A stretch of DNA of 64,000 nt from Paulinella micropora (lineage: Eukaryota; Cercozoa; Imbricatea; Euglyphida; Paulinellidae): contig WBZZ01002577.1 in assembly GCA_019918135.1 (NCBI GenBank), forward strand, positions 265,001-329,000, given 5' to 3'. The notes beneath the pieces were generated by a model. It ran no database searches, was not told the DNA's origin, and worked only from the letters and a program-made list of their open reading frames with translations. Of this stretch, positions 21,259-31,260 are shown in pieces (position 1 is the stretch's first letter; each line of letters opens with the position of its first letter). The translations under genes and the position numbers were made by a program.

Positions 21259-22655
21259 TTTCTTACGTGGAATTTGTCGCCAAATGCGTATGTGTGCGTA
21301 TTCCCCGGAAGAAAGGGGGAGGCGCCCCTCCCCCCAATTTACTTGGGTTACGTCAGCTCCCTCAAAAATATCAAACGCTTCATGTCCCGTGGTTGGGTTC
21401 CAGGCGTGACACGCCTCACACACTAGGCGCGGCTCACAAAAAGCTCAGTGTGTCCACTAAGCGCAGATTCTTCAATAAACCAAAATACTCAGACAGCGAT
21501 TTCCAATCCAGGGTCCGATCAACCCGCAGCCTGGGGAGGGGGAAAGGGGAAGAAGGGAGGGCGGGGGCGGGGGCGGGGGGAAACGAGGGAAGGCAAAACC
21601 GGGGGGGGGGGGGCAAACGAGGGGGAGGGAAAGATGTGAAAACAGAGGGAAGGAGAGGTGGGAAGGGGGGGGGGCGCCCCTCCCCCCGTTTTCTCCCTCC
21701 CTCCGTTTTCTCCCTCCCCCCGTTTTCTCCCTCCCCCCGTTTTTCCCCTTCCCTCGTTTTTCTTCTCCCCCCGTTCCCCCTCTCTCTCCCTCTCTCTCTC
21801 TCTTCTTTCTTGAGTGGAATTCGTCGCCAAATGTGCGTAATTCCAGGGGACGTCCGGCTGATCAAAAAAGTTTTTTTCGGGCAACCTTCCCCTCGGAAGA
21901 GGCCGGGGGCGGAGGGAGGGGGGGAAGGGGAGGGGAAAACAGGAAGAGAGGCGGGGGGAGTGTGAATTTCCCTCCCCCCCCCCTCCTCCATCCCGTGTTT
22001 TCCCCTCCCCCTTCTCCCTCCTTTCCCCCTTCTCCCTCCCTTCCCCATCCCCCCCCCCCCCCGCCCCACTCTCTTGTTTTCTCGCGTGAAATCTGTCACC
22101 AAGTGTGCATGTGTGCGTATTTCCCGGGGAAAAGGAACGTGTGTCAAAATTGTGCTCCCCCATCAATTTTTTTTCGAGCACCCTTCCCCAGGGCGGGGGG
22201 GGGGGGGGGACGGAGGGAGGCGAAAACCGGGGGGGAGGGGAACACAGGGGGAGGGAAAGATGTGAAAACATATTAGATAATAAGGAAAGGTGGGAAGGGG
22301 AGGGGGCGCCCCCCCCCGTCTTTCTTTCCCTCCAACTGCCTGCCGCTCTTCGGGGGGGGGGGGGGGGGGGGGGTTCAGCTCCTCAAGATTTCAATCCGAT
22401 CCATGCGTACTTCAGGTGAAATAAAAAAAAAGATCAGGAAAGATGAAAAAGTTACATCAAAAAAGTCTTTTTTATTAAAAGCTTGAGTTGGCACTATCTC
22501 CTTGTCTCCTCTCTCTTCTTCGCATTCATGCTTCAGGGCAGCACGCGCGGCGCCCCGGGGGCAGCCCCCGCCCGGCACAGAAAGAAACAGTTTTTTTTTA
22601 ATTGTTGTGCTCAAAAAACCTTTCCCTGGCAGAGCTTGCCAACTTCGAACTCTTT
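21041..22655. repeat. Dispersed-repeat block
   Basis: GAGCTGGAGCATAACGGG module (21041), Fanzor-type right end (GGATTGGATTGAAATATTAG at 21158), (CT)n at 21220-21262, two polypyrimidine hairpin repeats with the TCGCCAAATGTGCGTAATTC core, and a G homopolymer at about 22351-22373. The sequence 21340-21520 is less repetitive but I see no gene in it. Confidence 0.8.
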
Positions 22656-22663
22656 CTGCTTCT

Positions 22664-22942
22664 TCAACCAGCGCCGCTCTGACCCGGTTGCTCTAACCGA
22701 CGCTGGGCACGGAAGTCGCCTTGTTGGGCTGCTTTAGCATACCAGGCCAGTGCCTTGTCCACCTCCGGGGCAACGCCCTTGCCAAACTCGTAGCACCGGC
22801 CGAGATAGTACTGAGCGTAGGCGTAGCTTTGCTCACGGCCGCAGTCTCGTACTTTTCTACGCCCAGGTTCTATCCCTCTCTTGATGACGCCAAGATGCAG
22901 GTCCACGGCGAAGCTACAACCCGATTTTAGTTCCGTTGGCAC
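22664..22942 (-). pseudogene. Sel1-repeat fragment downstream of the Sel1 protein
   Basis: Reads YAYAQYYLGRCYEFGKGVAP and EVDKALAWYAKAAQQGDFRA, close to the repeats of the neighbouring gene upstream. Probably a displaced 3' piece of that gene or of a sister gene; it overlaps its last few codons in another frame. Confidence 0.55.
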
Positions 22943-24486
22943 TGAACATTATCCAACTTACTTTGCTCCTCCACAAGCCCCTTTCGGTACTTTTCAAAGA
23001 TTCTGCTAACTTGCATACAGCTATGCCAGTCGTTTGAGTATTTCTTGCGCAAGCTAGCGAGCCATAGACAAGTCTCTCCTGCCGGGGAAAAACAGAATGT
23101 GTCCGTAAAGTCTGTGCCGTAAGTTTTGATTAACTCATCCCGGTCCCCGGCCAAAAAGAGCGCACCTAGGTACCGCATTTGTAGATCGTTGCTAAAACCG
23201 GACACAGCGGTGTGTTGCCTCCTTTCGATAGCTGCGGCGGCGGCCACAAAGCCCCGTCTCAGCTCCAACTCATCCAAGCCGTCTCGGGCCTGGGCGTCGC
23301 CCTGCTCGGCCGCACGCGTGTACCACTGAGCAGCGGCAGTCTTGTCCTCTGCTACGCCTCTGCCCAAGTCGTAGCACCGGCCGAGCCAGTACTGAGCGTA
23401 GGCGTAGCCTTGCTCGGCAGCCAGTCTGTGCCACTTCACTGCGGCCTCCTTATCCTCAGCTACGCCCGTACCCAAATCGTAGCAAAAGCCGAGCTGGCAC
23501 TGAGCGTAGGCGTAGCCTTGCTCGGCTGCCCGCGTGTACCATCGGAAGGCGGCCTTCTTGTCCTCTGCTACGCCCGTGCCCAACTCGTAACACCGGCCGA
23601 GCCAGTACTGAGCTTTGGTGTGGCCTTGCTCGGCTGCCAGTCTGTACCACTGCACTGCGGAGGTCTTGTCCCTTTCTACGCCCGTGCCCCACCTGTAGCA
23701 CCGGCCGAGCTGGGACTGAGCGTCGGCGTGACCTTGCTCGGCTGCCATTCTGTACCATCGGAAGGCGGCGGTCTGGTCCTTTGCTACGCCAGTGCCCAAC
23801 TCGTAGTTCCGGCCGAGCTGGTACTGAGCGTCGGCGTCGCCTAGTAGCTCGCTCGTGGCCAGCCCGCACTCGGTATCGCCCAGACCCGCGGGCGGGTCGC
23901 TTGAGCAGTGGGCTGGGATTTTACTGTCTGTCGCTTCGCCAGGGGAATCCGCAAGCGAGCTCGAGGGCGTACCCTTGCCCGGGCCCGGCAAGGCCGACGC
24001 CTCGGGAGCGCTTTTTGCTTCTAGATCTGCTGCTTCGTCCTCCGTGTACGACGATGACGCGAAGCTGTCCCCGTCCCCTAAACCACCCCAACACAGATCT
24101 AAGGCTGCGGTGCCGCCAAATTCAGAAACCTGAAAAGAACTGCCAAAGTCTTCCCACCCGGGCAGGTCTGTGGCTGCTGTGGCCGCCGTCAATGTGGCTG
24201 TGCTTGGGAGATCAGGGGCTGGCCCCTCATTAGGTGCGCTACTAGCACACTCGGTGCGCAACTTGCACAGACTGTCACGCAGCAGCAACGCCAGATCGGG
24301 TTCTAGCGCGGGCTTGGCATTTGTAATCAGGAATTTGAGGTCCTCTTCTGTCAGACGCAGCAGGCCCGCACGATCACGGTATTGCAAGATTTGCAGCACG
24401 CGGGTCAGAACCGGTTCTGGCACGCCCTGAGCCTCTAGCTCTGTGCGCAACCAGCGCTGGGCCTCTGTTCGTGTAGGGCCTGACAT
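22927..24486 (-). CDS. Sel1-repeat protein, 519 residues
   Basis: Intact frame from the ATG at 24486. Residues 1-85 form a helical N-terminal domain (AQRWLRTELEAQGVPEPVL; LLRLTEEDLKFLI), possibly SAM-like. Residues 90-210 are an acidic, Ser/Ala-rich linker. From about 215 to 395 come five Sel1-type repeats of 36 residues with the consensus DAQYQLGRNYELGTGVAKD and AAFRWYRMAAEQGHADAQ. Residues 395-519 are a unique helical tail (CMQVSRIFEKYRKGLVEEQ). Sel1 repeats act as adaptors for protein complexes. The repeats are near-identical to each other and to fragments at 16.5, 35.5 and 40.7 kb, so this gene family has expanded locally. No catalytic domain seen. Confidence 0.88.
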   Translation of the reverse strand: MSGPTRTEAQRWLRTELEAQGVPEPVLTRVLQILQYRDRAGLLRLTEEDLKFLITNAKPALEPDLALLLRDSLCKLRTECASSAPNEGPAPDLPSTATLTAATAATDLPGWEDFGSSFQVSEFGGTAALDLCWGGLGDGDSFASSSYTEDEAADLEAKSAPEASALPGPGKGTPSSSLADSPGEATDSKIPAHCSSDPPAGLGDTECGLATSELLGDADAQYQLGRNYELGTGVAKDQTAAFRWYRMAAEQGHADAQSQLGRCYRWGTGVERDKTSAVQWYRLAAEQGHTKAQYWLGRCYELGTGVAEDKKAAFRWYTRAAEQGYAYAQCQLGFCYDLGTGVAEDKEAAVKWHRLAAEQGYAYAQYWLGRCYDLGRGVAEDKTAAAQWYTRAAEQGDAQARDGLDELELRRGFVAAAAAIERRQHTAVSGFSNDLQMRYLGALFLAGDRDELIKTYGTDFTDTFCFSPAGETCLWLASLRKKYSNDWHSCMQVSRIFEKYRKGLVEEQSKLDNVQCQRN

Positions 24487-24489
24487 TTC

Positions 24490-25448
24490 AGCGGGGTTTC
24501 TGCGCCCTCTTCTTTTTGTGTTGCCGCAGGGGCCTGCAGCACTTTGTTTCCTAAAAATTTAAAAAATATCCCTAACAAAATTTTAATGTTGGCACTGCGA
24601 ACTAAGAAAGGGAGAGGAAAGAAGCATGGTCGGAGTGGAGCGCCAAGAACTGCAACAAAATTTTTCTTATACTTGACACTGAAAACTAGGAGAGAGCCGG
24701 GGGGGGGGGGGGGCTTTGCCCCCCCCGCGCCCCCCTCCCTCATCCCCTCTTCCCCTTCCCCCCATTCTCCGCTCTCCTCTCCCTCTTTTCTTCTCGCGTG
24801 AAATTTGTCCCCAAGTGTGCACGTGTGCGTATTTCCCGGGGAAAAGGAACGTGTGCCAGAATTCGAGCACCCTTCCCCCGGGGGGAGGAAGGGAACGGGG
24901 GGGAGGCAAAAACCGGGGGGAGGGGAGGGAGGGGGGGGGGGGCGCCCCTCCCCCCCGTTTTCTCCCTCCCTCCGTTTTCTCCCTCCCCCGTTTTTCCCCT
25001 CCCCCCCGTTTTTCCCCTCCCCCCCGTTTTAACCCTCCCCCCGTTTTCCCCCTTCCCTCGTTTTTCTTCTTCCCCGTCCCCCCCCCCCTCGTTCTCTCTC
25101 CCTCTCTCTCTTTCTTCTTTCTTTGCGTGGAACTCCGCCGAATGTGCGTAATTCCCGGGGAAGGGGGACGCCCTGCTGATCAAAAAAGTTTTTTTTTCGG
25201 GCAACCTTCCCCTCGGAAGAGGCCGGGGGCCGGGAGTGACGGGGGACGGACGGGAGAGGCAGGGGCGCGCTTCGCCGGTGTACAGGAAAAAATTTGAAAC
25301 AATATCTCTGACAAAATTTTAATCCTGGCACTGAGACCTCAGAAAAGGGGAGAAAAAAGCATGGTTGGAGTGGGGAGCGAAGAACTGCAACAAAATTGTA
25401 AGCCAGGCTGTGTTGCTGGGGAGCCAAGAACTGCAATGTAAGCCAGGC
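24490..25448. repeat. Dispersed-repeat block
   Basis: Module GGGAGAGGAAAGAAGCATGG with CGCCAAGAACTGCAACAAAA (24609), polypyrimidine hairpin repeat with TTTCCCGGGGAAAAGGAACG (24831), CT runs, and a second partial copy of the GCATGGTTGGAGTGGGG module (25358). A tandem GTAAGCCAGGCTGTGTTGCT occurs at 25397 and 25437. No gene seen. Confidence 0.78.
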
Positions 25449-25449
25449 T

Positions 25450-25869
25450 GTGTTGCTCGTGGCTGACTTCGTGCTCGGCTGCAAGCCCGCGGACGCGGGC
25501 GCGCGCGCAATCTGTTACCGCGACGCGGCCGGGCTGTCGCGCGTGTGCCGCGCGTTCCGGAGTGCGGCGGCCGCGAGGCTGTCGTCGGCCACGGCGTCGG
25601 ACTGGCTGAACAGCCTCGTGTTCTACGGACTGCTGCGCGGCCGAGAGTGGTCCGGCTGGGAGACAGTGAAACGAGACGTCGTATCTCTAGTCATGGACGT
25701 ACCCTCGCGCAGGCTCCACAAGGGGCCCCACTACGTCATCAGGGACCTCAAGCTGCGGGAACTGTTTGGCAATTGCATGCGGCTGGCACCAAACATGGAG
25801 ACACAAGTGCTTTGCCGGCGGGTGTGCGACGTCGTCGTGCCCAGGGTATCGTTTCCGGCAGTGTTGTAA
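25450..25869 (+). CDS. F-box-like protein, 5' truncated
   Basis: The 139-residue frame has no ATG at its start (GTG at 25450) and comes directly out of a duplicated repeat segment, so the N-terminus is missing. CYRDAAGLSRVCRAFRSAAA resembles the second half of an F-box, in which a Leu-X-Arg/Lys-Val-Cys-Arg-X-Phe helix binds Skp1. Downstream the sequence is helical (SGWETVKRDVVSLVMDV; DLKLRELFGNCMRLA). Many giant viruses carry F-box proteins that recruit host SCF ubiquitin ligases. The assignment rests on one helix, so it is tentative. Confidence 0.45.
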   Translation: MLLVADFVLGCKPADAGARAICYRDAAGLSRVCRAFRSAAAARLSSATASDWLNSLVFYGLLRGREWSGWETVKRDVVSLVMDVPSRRLHKGPHYVIRDLKLRELFGNCMRLAPNMETQVLCRRVCDVVVPRVSFPAVL

Positions 25870-25958
25870 ATTGAAAGAAATGTTGGGGGGCACGTGCGAC
25901 CCCTTTTTTTTCAAGGTTGCGTCTTTTTGTTTTGCTTGCTCTTTCTTTTCTTTATGGC

Positions 25959-26734
25959 TCAAGTTGTGGTAGAAGTAACTGGCTGTCCAAGGGGCTGGCC
26001 GGCCCCGGGGGACGGCTTGCGCCATTTGGGCCAGCTAAGAAAGGTATCGAATGGCGTCACCTGTAAGTAGCGCAGCTGCCTGACTATAGAACCCGCCAGA
26101 CGAGTCGCGGTGCGGTCGAACGGGACACAAAATGTCTTGTCGTGCGACCAGTCGACGCGCGGCGTTTCGTCGGGCCGGGTGGTCGAGCCCTCCCAACGGA
26201 ACACCGGCCCGACATCCGGATCCTTCGCTCTGCAACAAACGCAGTAGGCTTGAATGTTAACGTGCTTCAAAACCCCATCCGCGCCTCTCTCGTGGACCGT
26301 CTTTTGCGTGTTGACACTTTCGTCGGAAAACCCGAGAGGTGTCCAGCACTCGCGGCAGAAACCCACCTGGCTGAGCGCAGCAGTTTTTTCTGCTTTACCG
26401 TAGGTCTCTGTGTGGTACAAGGTGCCCTGCAATGCGACAAGATCACGCCAAACGCGTCCGGATCCAGGTCCAAAAAAAGTGCCTCGCGTGGGTCCCAGCG
26501 CACGACTGACGACGGCGCCAAGACCTCTCGAAAGAAGACACTGCGGGCCTGTAGTGTTTCGGCACGGGTTTTGAAGCTAGTACCCCCCACGTCAAGCGTG
26601 ACGAATCTGTTGTTGGGCTCGGCCGGCGCTTCTGTTAGGGACTGTACGTCGGACGCCTTTGCTTTCCACTTTGCCAACAACTCATTAAATTCATCAAAGG
26701 ACTTAGCGCTCCATGGATCATTGCCTTCAGCCAT
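25959..26734 (-). pseudogene. BTB/KCTD-type protein with a frameshift
   Basis: Start ATG at 26734 (MAEGNDPWS). Residues 40-110 are a T1/BTB domain of the KCTD class: NRFVTLDVGGTSFKTRAETL, SVFFREVL and LFLDLDPDAFGVILS follow the family order (VTLNVGG, TL, FIDRDP). The open frame then diverges; near 26430 a shift into the next frame restores a protein-like C-terminal half with paired cysteines (FCRECW; YCVCCR), possibly zinc-binding, ending at 25959. KCTD proteins usually bridge Cullin3 ligases to substrates. With the frameshift only the BTB part is made; a sequencing error is possible but no long homopolymer sits there. Confidence 0.75.
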
Positions 26735-26739
26735 GCCCG

Positions 26740-28937
26740 CTTTTTTATTCCTGCGTTTCAAAATTCAGCTTTTGGAAAAAAAATTACAACAAAACGTCAC
26801 AATCCAATCAAAGAGAATGAAGGAAGGGGGGGGGGAGAGGGTAAATGGAGCGGGACATTGGTTTTTTTCAGTTAAAAGTTTTTGGTCCTTTTTGTTCACG
26901 ACGCCAACTTTTCCCCCGGCGTTGCCCGCCCCGTCTGCAGCGGCGATCGGTCTGACGGCCGGCCTGCGCGGCGTGCCCCCCCCCCCCTTTCAGCCCGCGC
27001 CGGGGGGAAGGGAAGACGGGGGGGGGGGAGGGAAAGATGTGAAAACAGAGGGAAGGAGAGGTGGGAAGGGGGGGGGGGCGCCCCTCCCCCCCCGTTTCCT
27101 CCCTCCCCCCCGTTTTTCCCCTCCCCCCGTTTTTCCCCTCCCCCCGTTTTTCCCCTCCCCCGTTTTTCCCCTCTCCCCGTTTTTCTCCCTCCCCCCGTTT
27201 TTCCCCTCCCCCCATTTTCCCCCTCCCCTCGTTTTTCCCCTCTCCCCGTTTTTCTCCCTCCCCGTTTTTCTCCCTTCCCTGTTTTCCCCCTCCCCCCCTC
27301 CTCTCTTCCTCTCTCTCTTCTTTCTTTGCGTGGGAAATCGTAGAGAGGTGAAACCCCTCCAGAGACCGGCAGCGGGGGGCAAAGCCCCCCCCCCCCCCCC
27401 CTTTCAGCCCGCGCCGGGGAGCATGCCCCCTCCCCCCCCCCCCGGGCACTCCCATTGCGCCCCCCTGCCCTCTTCCCCCCTCTTTTCCCCTTCCCTCCCC
27501 CTTGCCCGTCTGTTTATTTGGTTGTCGAACAAAAGAAAAAAAAACCCTGATTTCAAATTTTTCATATTTCCGCGGGTCTTGCGCACGGTGGCTGAGCCAT
27601 AGCTCCAACAGGGCGCCGTCAGGGTCGTGAGGACTCTTGTTCACCGCCCCCCTCCCTCTCTCTCTCCCTCTCTCTCTTCTTTCTTTGCGTGGAATTCGTC
27701 GCCAAATATACACACTGTATGTGTGCGTATTTCCCGGGGAAAAGGAACGTGTGCCAGAATTCGAGCACCCTTCCCCCGGGGGGAAAACAAGGAAGGAGAG
27801 GTGGGGAAGGGGGGGGGCACCCACACCCCCGTTTCCCCTCCCCCCGTTTTTGCCCTCCCCTCGTTTTCCCCCTCCCCCCGTTCCCCCCCCCCCCTCCGTT
27901 TTCCCCCATCTCCAATCTCTTGTCTTTCTCGCGTGAAATTTGTTGCAGAGTGTACGTGCATGCGTATCTCTCCGGGAAGAGCTGGAGCATAACGGGGGGG
28001 GGCTGGGCGGGAGAGGGGCATGGGCGCGCTTTGCCGGTATACAAGAAAAAATTCTTGCAGAAATATCCTTGACAAAATTTTAATCTTAGCACTGATAACT
28101 AAAAAAGGAAGAGAAAGGGCAGCTCGCGTGGAGTCGGAGCGCTTCCAGCATCGGAACTTCTTTAGTCCTACTCTTGCAGAGTGTCAAAAAAAAGGTTTTG
28201 TTTTATTAAAAAGCCAAGTTTTGTTCAACCATGCACAAGTCCGCGTAGTAAGATATAAACCAAACACGGAAAAGAACGGATTGGATTGAAATCGTAGAGA
28301 GGTGAAAACCCTCCAGAGACCGGCAGCGGGGGGCGCAGGGCCCGAGCCTCCCCCCCCCCCCCCCCCCTTTCAGCCCGCGCCGGGGAGCATGACCCCCACG
28401 CCCCCATCTCTTTTCCTTTCCAGGGGGGGGGGGGGGGGGAACGAGGGAAGGCAAAAACCGGGGGGGAGGGGAAGACGGGGGGAGGAAAAGATGTGAAAAC
28501 AGAGGGAAGGAGAGGTGGGAAGGGGGGGGGGCGCCCCTCCCCCCCGTTTCTCCCTCCCCCCCCCCCGTTTTCCCCCTCCCCCCGTTTTTCCCCCTCCCCC
28601 CGTTTTCTCCCCCCCCCCCCCTTTTCTCCCCCCCCCCTTTTCTCTGTTCCAGCACGCGCCAGCGGGCTGGGGGGGCGTTCAACTCCTAGAGATTCCAATC
28701 CGATCCATGTGTAGTTCAAGTGAAAATTAAAAAAAAAGATCAAGAAAAATGAAAAAGTTACATCAAAAAGTTATTTTAATTAAAAGCTTGACTTGGCACT
28801 ATGTCTACTCCCCGTTCCCCCGCCCCTCTCTTGTGTGTGTGTGAGTCTCTCTCTTCCGCACCCCTTCCCTCCTTGTCTCCTCTCCTTCGCACTCAGGCTC
28901 AGAGAAGAGAATAGAAGCAAAAAAACAAAGAGAGACT
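26740..28937. repeat. Dispersed-repeat block with second copy of the 0.8-kb duplication
   Basis: 26780-26960 is ordinary sequence with no gene. From about 27000 come a polypyrimidine hairpin repeat and then 27480-28400, the duplicate of 14855-15665, carrying an extra insertion of polypyrimidine repeat at about 27645-27785. The AAGCCAAGTTTTGTTCAACC module (28212) and a Fanzor-type right end (28283) follow. 28680-28930 is AT-rich; its TCAAAAAGTTATTTTAATTA sequence recurs near 35966 and 45400. Confidence 0.8.
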
Positions 28938-29133
28938 GCCATGGCAGATTGGATTGAAATCTTGGAGGGGGCTGAGCCCCCTTCCAGAGATTCCTACAGC
29001 TGGAAGGGAGAAAGGGCAGCACGCGGCACATCACCCTCTCTTCTCAGAGGCCCCAATCGAAGCAAAGCACCAAACCCCGACCCTGAAGTCAGAGTTTGGT
29101 GCGAGATTTTTTATGACCTATTAGTAAACAAAA
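28938..29133 (-). ncRNA. Putative Fanzor guide-RNA (fRNA) segment and right end
   Basis: Directly 3' of the Fanzor stop codon. On the minus strand it can form an 8-bp hairpin (GCACCAAA at 29067-29074 with TTTGGTGC at 29095-29102), then a GCCGCGTGCTGCCC segment, an AGCTG-centred stem, a GGGGGCTCAGCCCCC hairpin, and ends with GATTTCAATCCAAT. Homologous sequence follows the second Fanzor copy (52606-52784), and the distal half recurs as free copies throughout the window. In TnpB and Fanzor elements the scaffold RNA lies at the 3' end and its end coincides with the element's right end, so this assignment follows from family knowledge. The RNA itself is inferred. Confidence 0.6.
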
Positions 29134-31104
29134 CTAATACAAGTCCTGACGACCCAACGCCAGCAGTCTCAAGAGGATATTACGACTGGCGTTCATGTCG
29201 CGCCCGTGCTGCAGGGCACACCACTGGCAGCTGTACGTCTTGGCAGCTTTGATATCTCTCCACAGCGCCCCGCATTGCGTACACGCCTGTGTGGTGAAGT
29301 CCTCGTTGCAGATCAGCACTTTGCACTTGCCTACATACTCTCGCTGCAAATTGAGCAAGCGCTTGCGGAAATCTGCGTGTCGCCAGGCAAGCAGTTTGCG
29401 CTTCGTTTGCCGCGAAATCGTTTTGCCCTTCACCATGCCCGAAGCTCCGAACCAAGGCAGCACAACGTAGTCGTGGTTATCCAGCAGCCATCTGGCGGCT
29501 TTCTTGTGCACGTCCTGGACCCTGTTGTAGATCCTGTCGCGCACTCGAGTAATAGCGCGCCGTAGGCGCCAGCGGTTCCGCTTCTTGCTGCTGTCCTTAG
29601 CCAGTAGCGCGACCTTGCTTAGCAGATTGTCGATGTGTTTCTGCAATCGGTACACGCGTGCAATGGATCCACGGCCCCATTCGGTTATCGCGCCCGAGTC
29701 CGCATGGTACATGGTCAGAAAGCTCCTCACGCCCGGGTCAATGCTCACTACACGCTTGGAGTCGGGCTCCGCAAATTCACGCTGCCGCTGCTCTATCTCT
29801 ACCGGTACATGTAAGTACCATCTACCCAAAGGATCGACCCTCAGGCGCACGTCGTACTTGATTTCAAGCTTTTTGGCCCCAAGCCTACGCTCTTGCTTGC
29901 GCCAATCCTTGGAGGTAACTGAGTCTGGTCCCAGAAAGCCTGCAAAAAAGCCCCGCTGGCAACCCCAGACTGTGTGCGAGATCGCGATCGTAGACCTGCG
30001 CTCCTCCCACTTGCGGAAGTTGACTCTTTTCCAGTGGAAGAACTTGCCCTTCTGGCTAAGATTTGAGATGGCCGAGGCCCGCGCCGCTTGCAGGTCCCGG
30101 ATGGCCACTGCGCGGATGTCGTAGGGCACGCTGAGAAGCCACGGCCTGGCTCGCACAAATTCGCTATCTTGTTTCACAAACCGCAGGCGCAAAGTATCTA
30201 GATCAAAATCGCCCAAGCAGCGCATTCTACCGCCCATCTCGGCCCTTCTTTGCTCTCGGCGCTCCTTTTGTTCTTGACGCTCTCTGGCTTTTCTGGCCTT
30301 GATCTCTTCGGGCGTCTCCTCCTTCTCTTCTTTGTCTTTCTGCTCCTGCTGCTTCTCTTCTTTTTTTTGTCGCTTGTGCTTGCCGGGCTTTTCCTCCTTT
30401 TTTTCTTGGCGCCACCTCTTTTTACTCGCAGCCTGCGCGGGTTGACCTTGCTCCTGCTCCTCTTCGCTGGGCCAGGGGAAGCGCTCATCCTCTTTTCTCA
30501 GCCAGGCCACCGCCGCATTCCAGGTGGTATGAACTGCTCGAAACATCAGCCAGGCCTTGCGCAGCCAAGCTTGCCTAGCTTTTTTATCCTTGGTCTTTGG
30601 GTAGATCCTGCACGTGAGTGTCTTGAGCGGGGGCGTCTTACCTGCTTTCTTATTCAGACTAAACTTCTTCTTCTTGGGCTGCTTGTTCTGCATCTCGTCT
30701 GATTTCGCTGCGTTGCGTCTCGCGTTGGCCTGAGTTGGGGGCAGCAGTGCAAGTCGCGATTGCCAGGAGGTCTCCTGCGGGCCTTGCTCAGTTGTTGGCT
30801 CATACCTTCTGACCGAGCTCCAGGAACCGTTACCCAGGGTCCTGCTCAGAGAAATAGGCAGGCGGCTTGCACTCGCTCTGGCCAGGCCGCCTCCTGTGTA
30901 TAGAGGTAACTGCCTAGACATGTCTCTGGCAGTCTCGGACCAAAACGGCGCATAATCTTTCGACGGGGGCTCTGGAGGAGGCTGCGCGGGCCTGAACTTT
31001 TTCTCCCGGACCTTTTCTTCTCGTAGCCACCCCGCCGGCGTGGGCTGAAGGGGCGGTTCGGGGGGCCATGCCCCCCCGAGGTCCCAGAGTGTGCGCCGCC
31101 TCAT
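29134..31104 (-). CDS. Fanzor (eukaryotic TnpB-like) RNA-guided nuclease
   Basis: Start ATG at 31104, 656 residues, stop TAG. A long low-complexity, Lys/Glu/Arg-rich insert at about residues 200-295 follows the N-terminal domain (LMFRAVHTTWNAAVAWL near 175). The C-terminal half is the RuvC nuclease: SIDPGVRSF (Asp about 456), a helical part, VVLPWF (about 547-552) where TnpB carries its usual Glu, then CNEDFTTQACTQCG with a displaced Glu (about 601) abutting a zinc ribbon (C608, C611, C626, C629), and GRDMNASRNI (Asp about 636). The Pro in place of the canonical Glu together with the relocated Glu is the rearranged active site described for Fanzors. All catalytic residues are present, so this copy may be active. 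It contains a patch-derived segment near its N-terminus and defines a family of derivatives in this window. Confidence 0.9.
   Translation of the reverse strand: MRRRTLWDLGGAWPPEPPLQPTPAGWLREEKVREKKFRPAQPPPEPPSKDYAPFWSETARDMSRQLPLYTGGGLARASASRLPISLSRTLGNGSWSSVRRYEPTTEQGPQETSWQSRLALLPPTQANARRNAAKSDEMQNKQPKKKKFSLNKKAGKTPPLKTLTCRIYPKTKDKKARQAWLRKAWLMFRAVHTTWNAAVAWLRKEDERFPWPSEEEQEQGQPAQAASKKRWRQEKKEEKPGKHKRQKKEEKQQEQKDKEEKEETPEEIKARKARERQEQKERREQRRAEMGGRMRCLGDFDLDTLRLRFVKQDSEFVRARPWLLSVPYDIRAVAIRDLQAARASAISNLSQKGKFFHWKRVNFRKWEERRSTIAISHTVWGCQRGFFAGFLGPDSVTSKDWRKQERRLGAKKLEIKYDVRLRVDPLGRWYLHVPVEIEQRQREFAEPDSKRVVSIDPGVRSFLTMYHADSGAITEWGRGSIARVYRLQKHIDNLLSKVALLAKDSSKKRNRWRLRRAITRVRDRIYNRVQDVHKKAARWLLDNHDYVVLPWFGASGMVKGKTISRQTKRKLLAWRHADFRKRLLNLQREYVGKCKVLICNEDFTTQACTQCGALWRDIKAAKTYSCQWCALQHGRDMNASRNILLRLLALGRQDLY
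31029..31085 (+). mobile_element. Patch-type element within the Fanzor N-terminus
   Basis: CCCCGCCGGCGTGGGCTG followed by CGGGGGGCCATGCCCCCCCG, read on the minus strand as a Pro-rich stretch (GGAWPPEPPLQPTPAGW). The same patch sits at the same place in the second copy (54425-54480), so it entered before the copies diverged. Confidence 0.7.
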
Positions 31105-31260
31105 TGGAGAAGTCACTAGTCGGATGGCTTAGATGGATCTTGTAGTGGAAACAGGACCCATAAAGCCCAAGGCAGGGCCATGCCTGTACCTGGTCACAAG
31201 GTGAACAAGTTGAATTTGTGGGTTTAGAGGGAGAGCAAAAATAAACCAACTTTCTTCTCG
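31105..31260 (-). promoter_or_regulatory. Conserved Fanzor 5' region and left end
   Basis: The 150 bp upstream of the Fanzor start (GGACCCATAAAGCC; GCAGGGCCATGCCTGTA; GTGGGTTTAGAGGGAGAGCA; AAAATAAACCAACTTTCTTC) is conserved upstream of copy 2 (54502-54670) and at the left end of copy 3 (54979-55150). It ends at a poly-C/G tract in all copies, so it is taken as the promoter plus left terminus of the element. No precise boundary or promoter motif is proven. Confidence 0.55.

Noticed and set aside
29195..30124. Plus-strand frames opposite the Fanzor gene
   Set aside because: Shadows of the Fanzor coding strand.
29134..31104. Bacterial IS605/IS607 insertion sequence
   Set aside because: The Glu is relocated as in Fanzors, there is no accompanying TnpA, and the surroundings are eukaryotic/viral.
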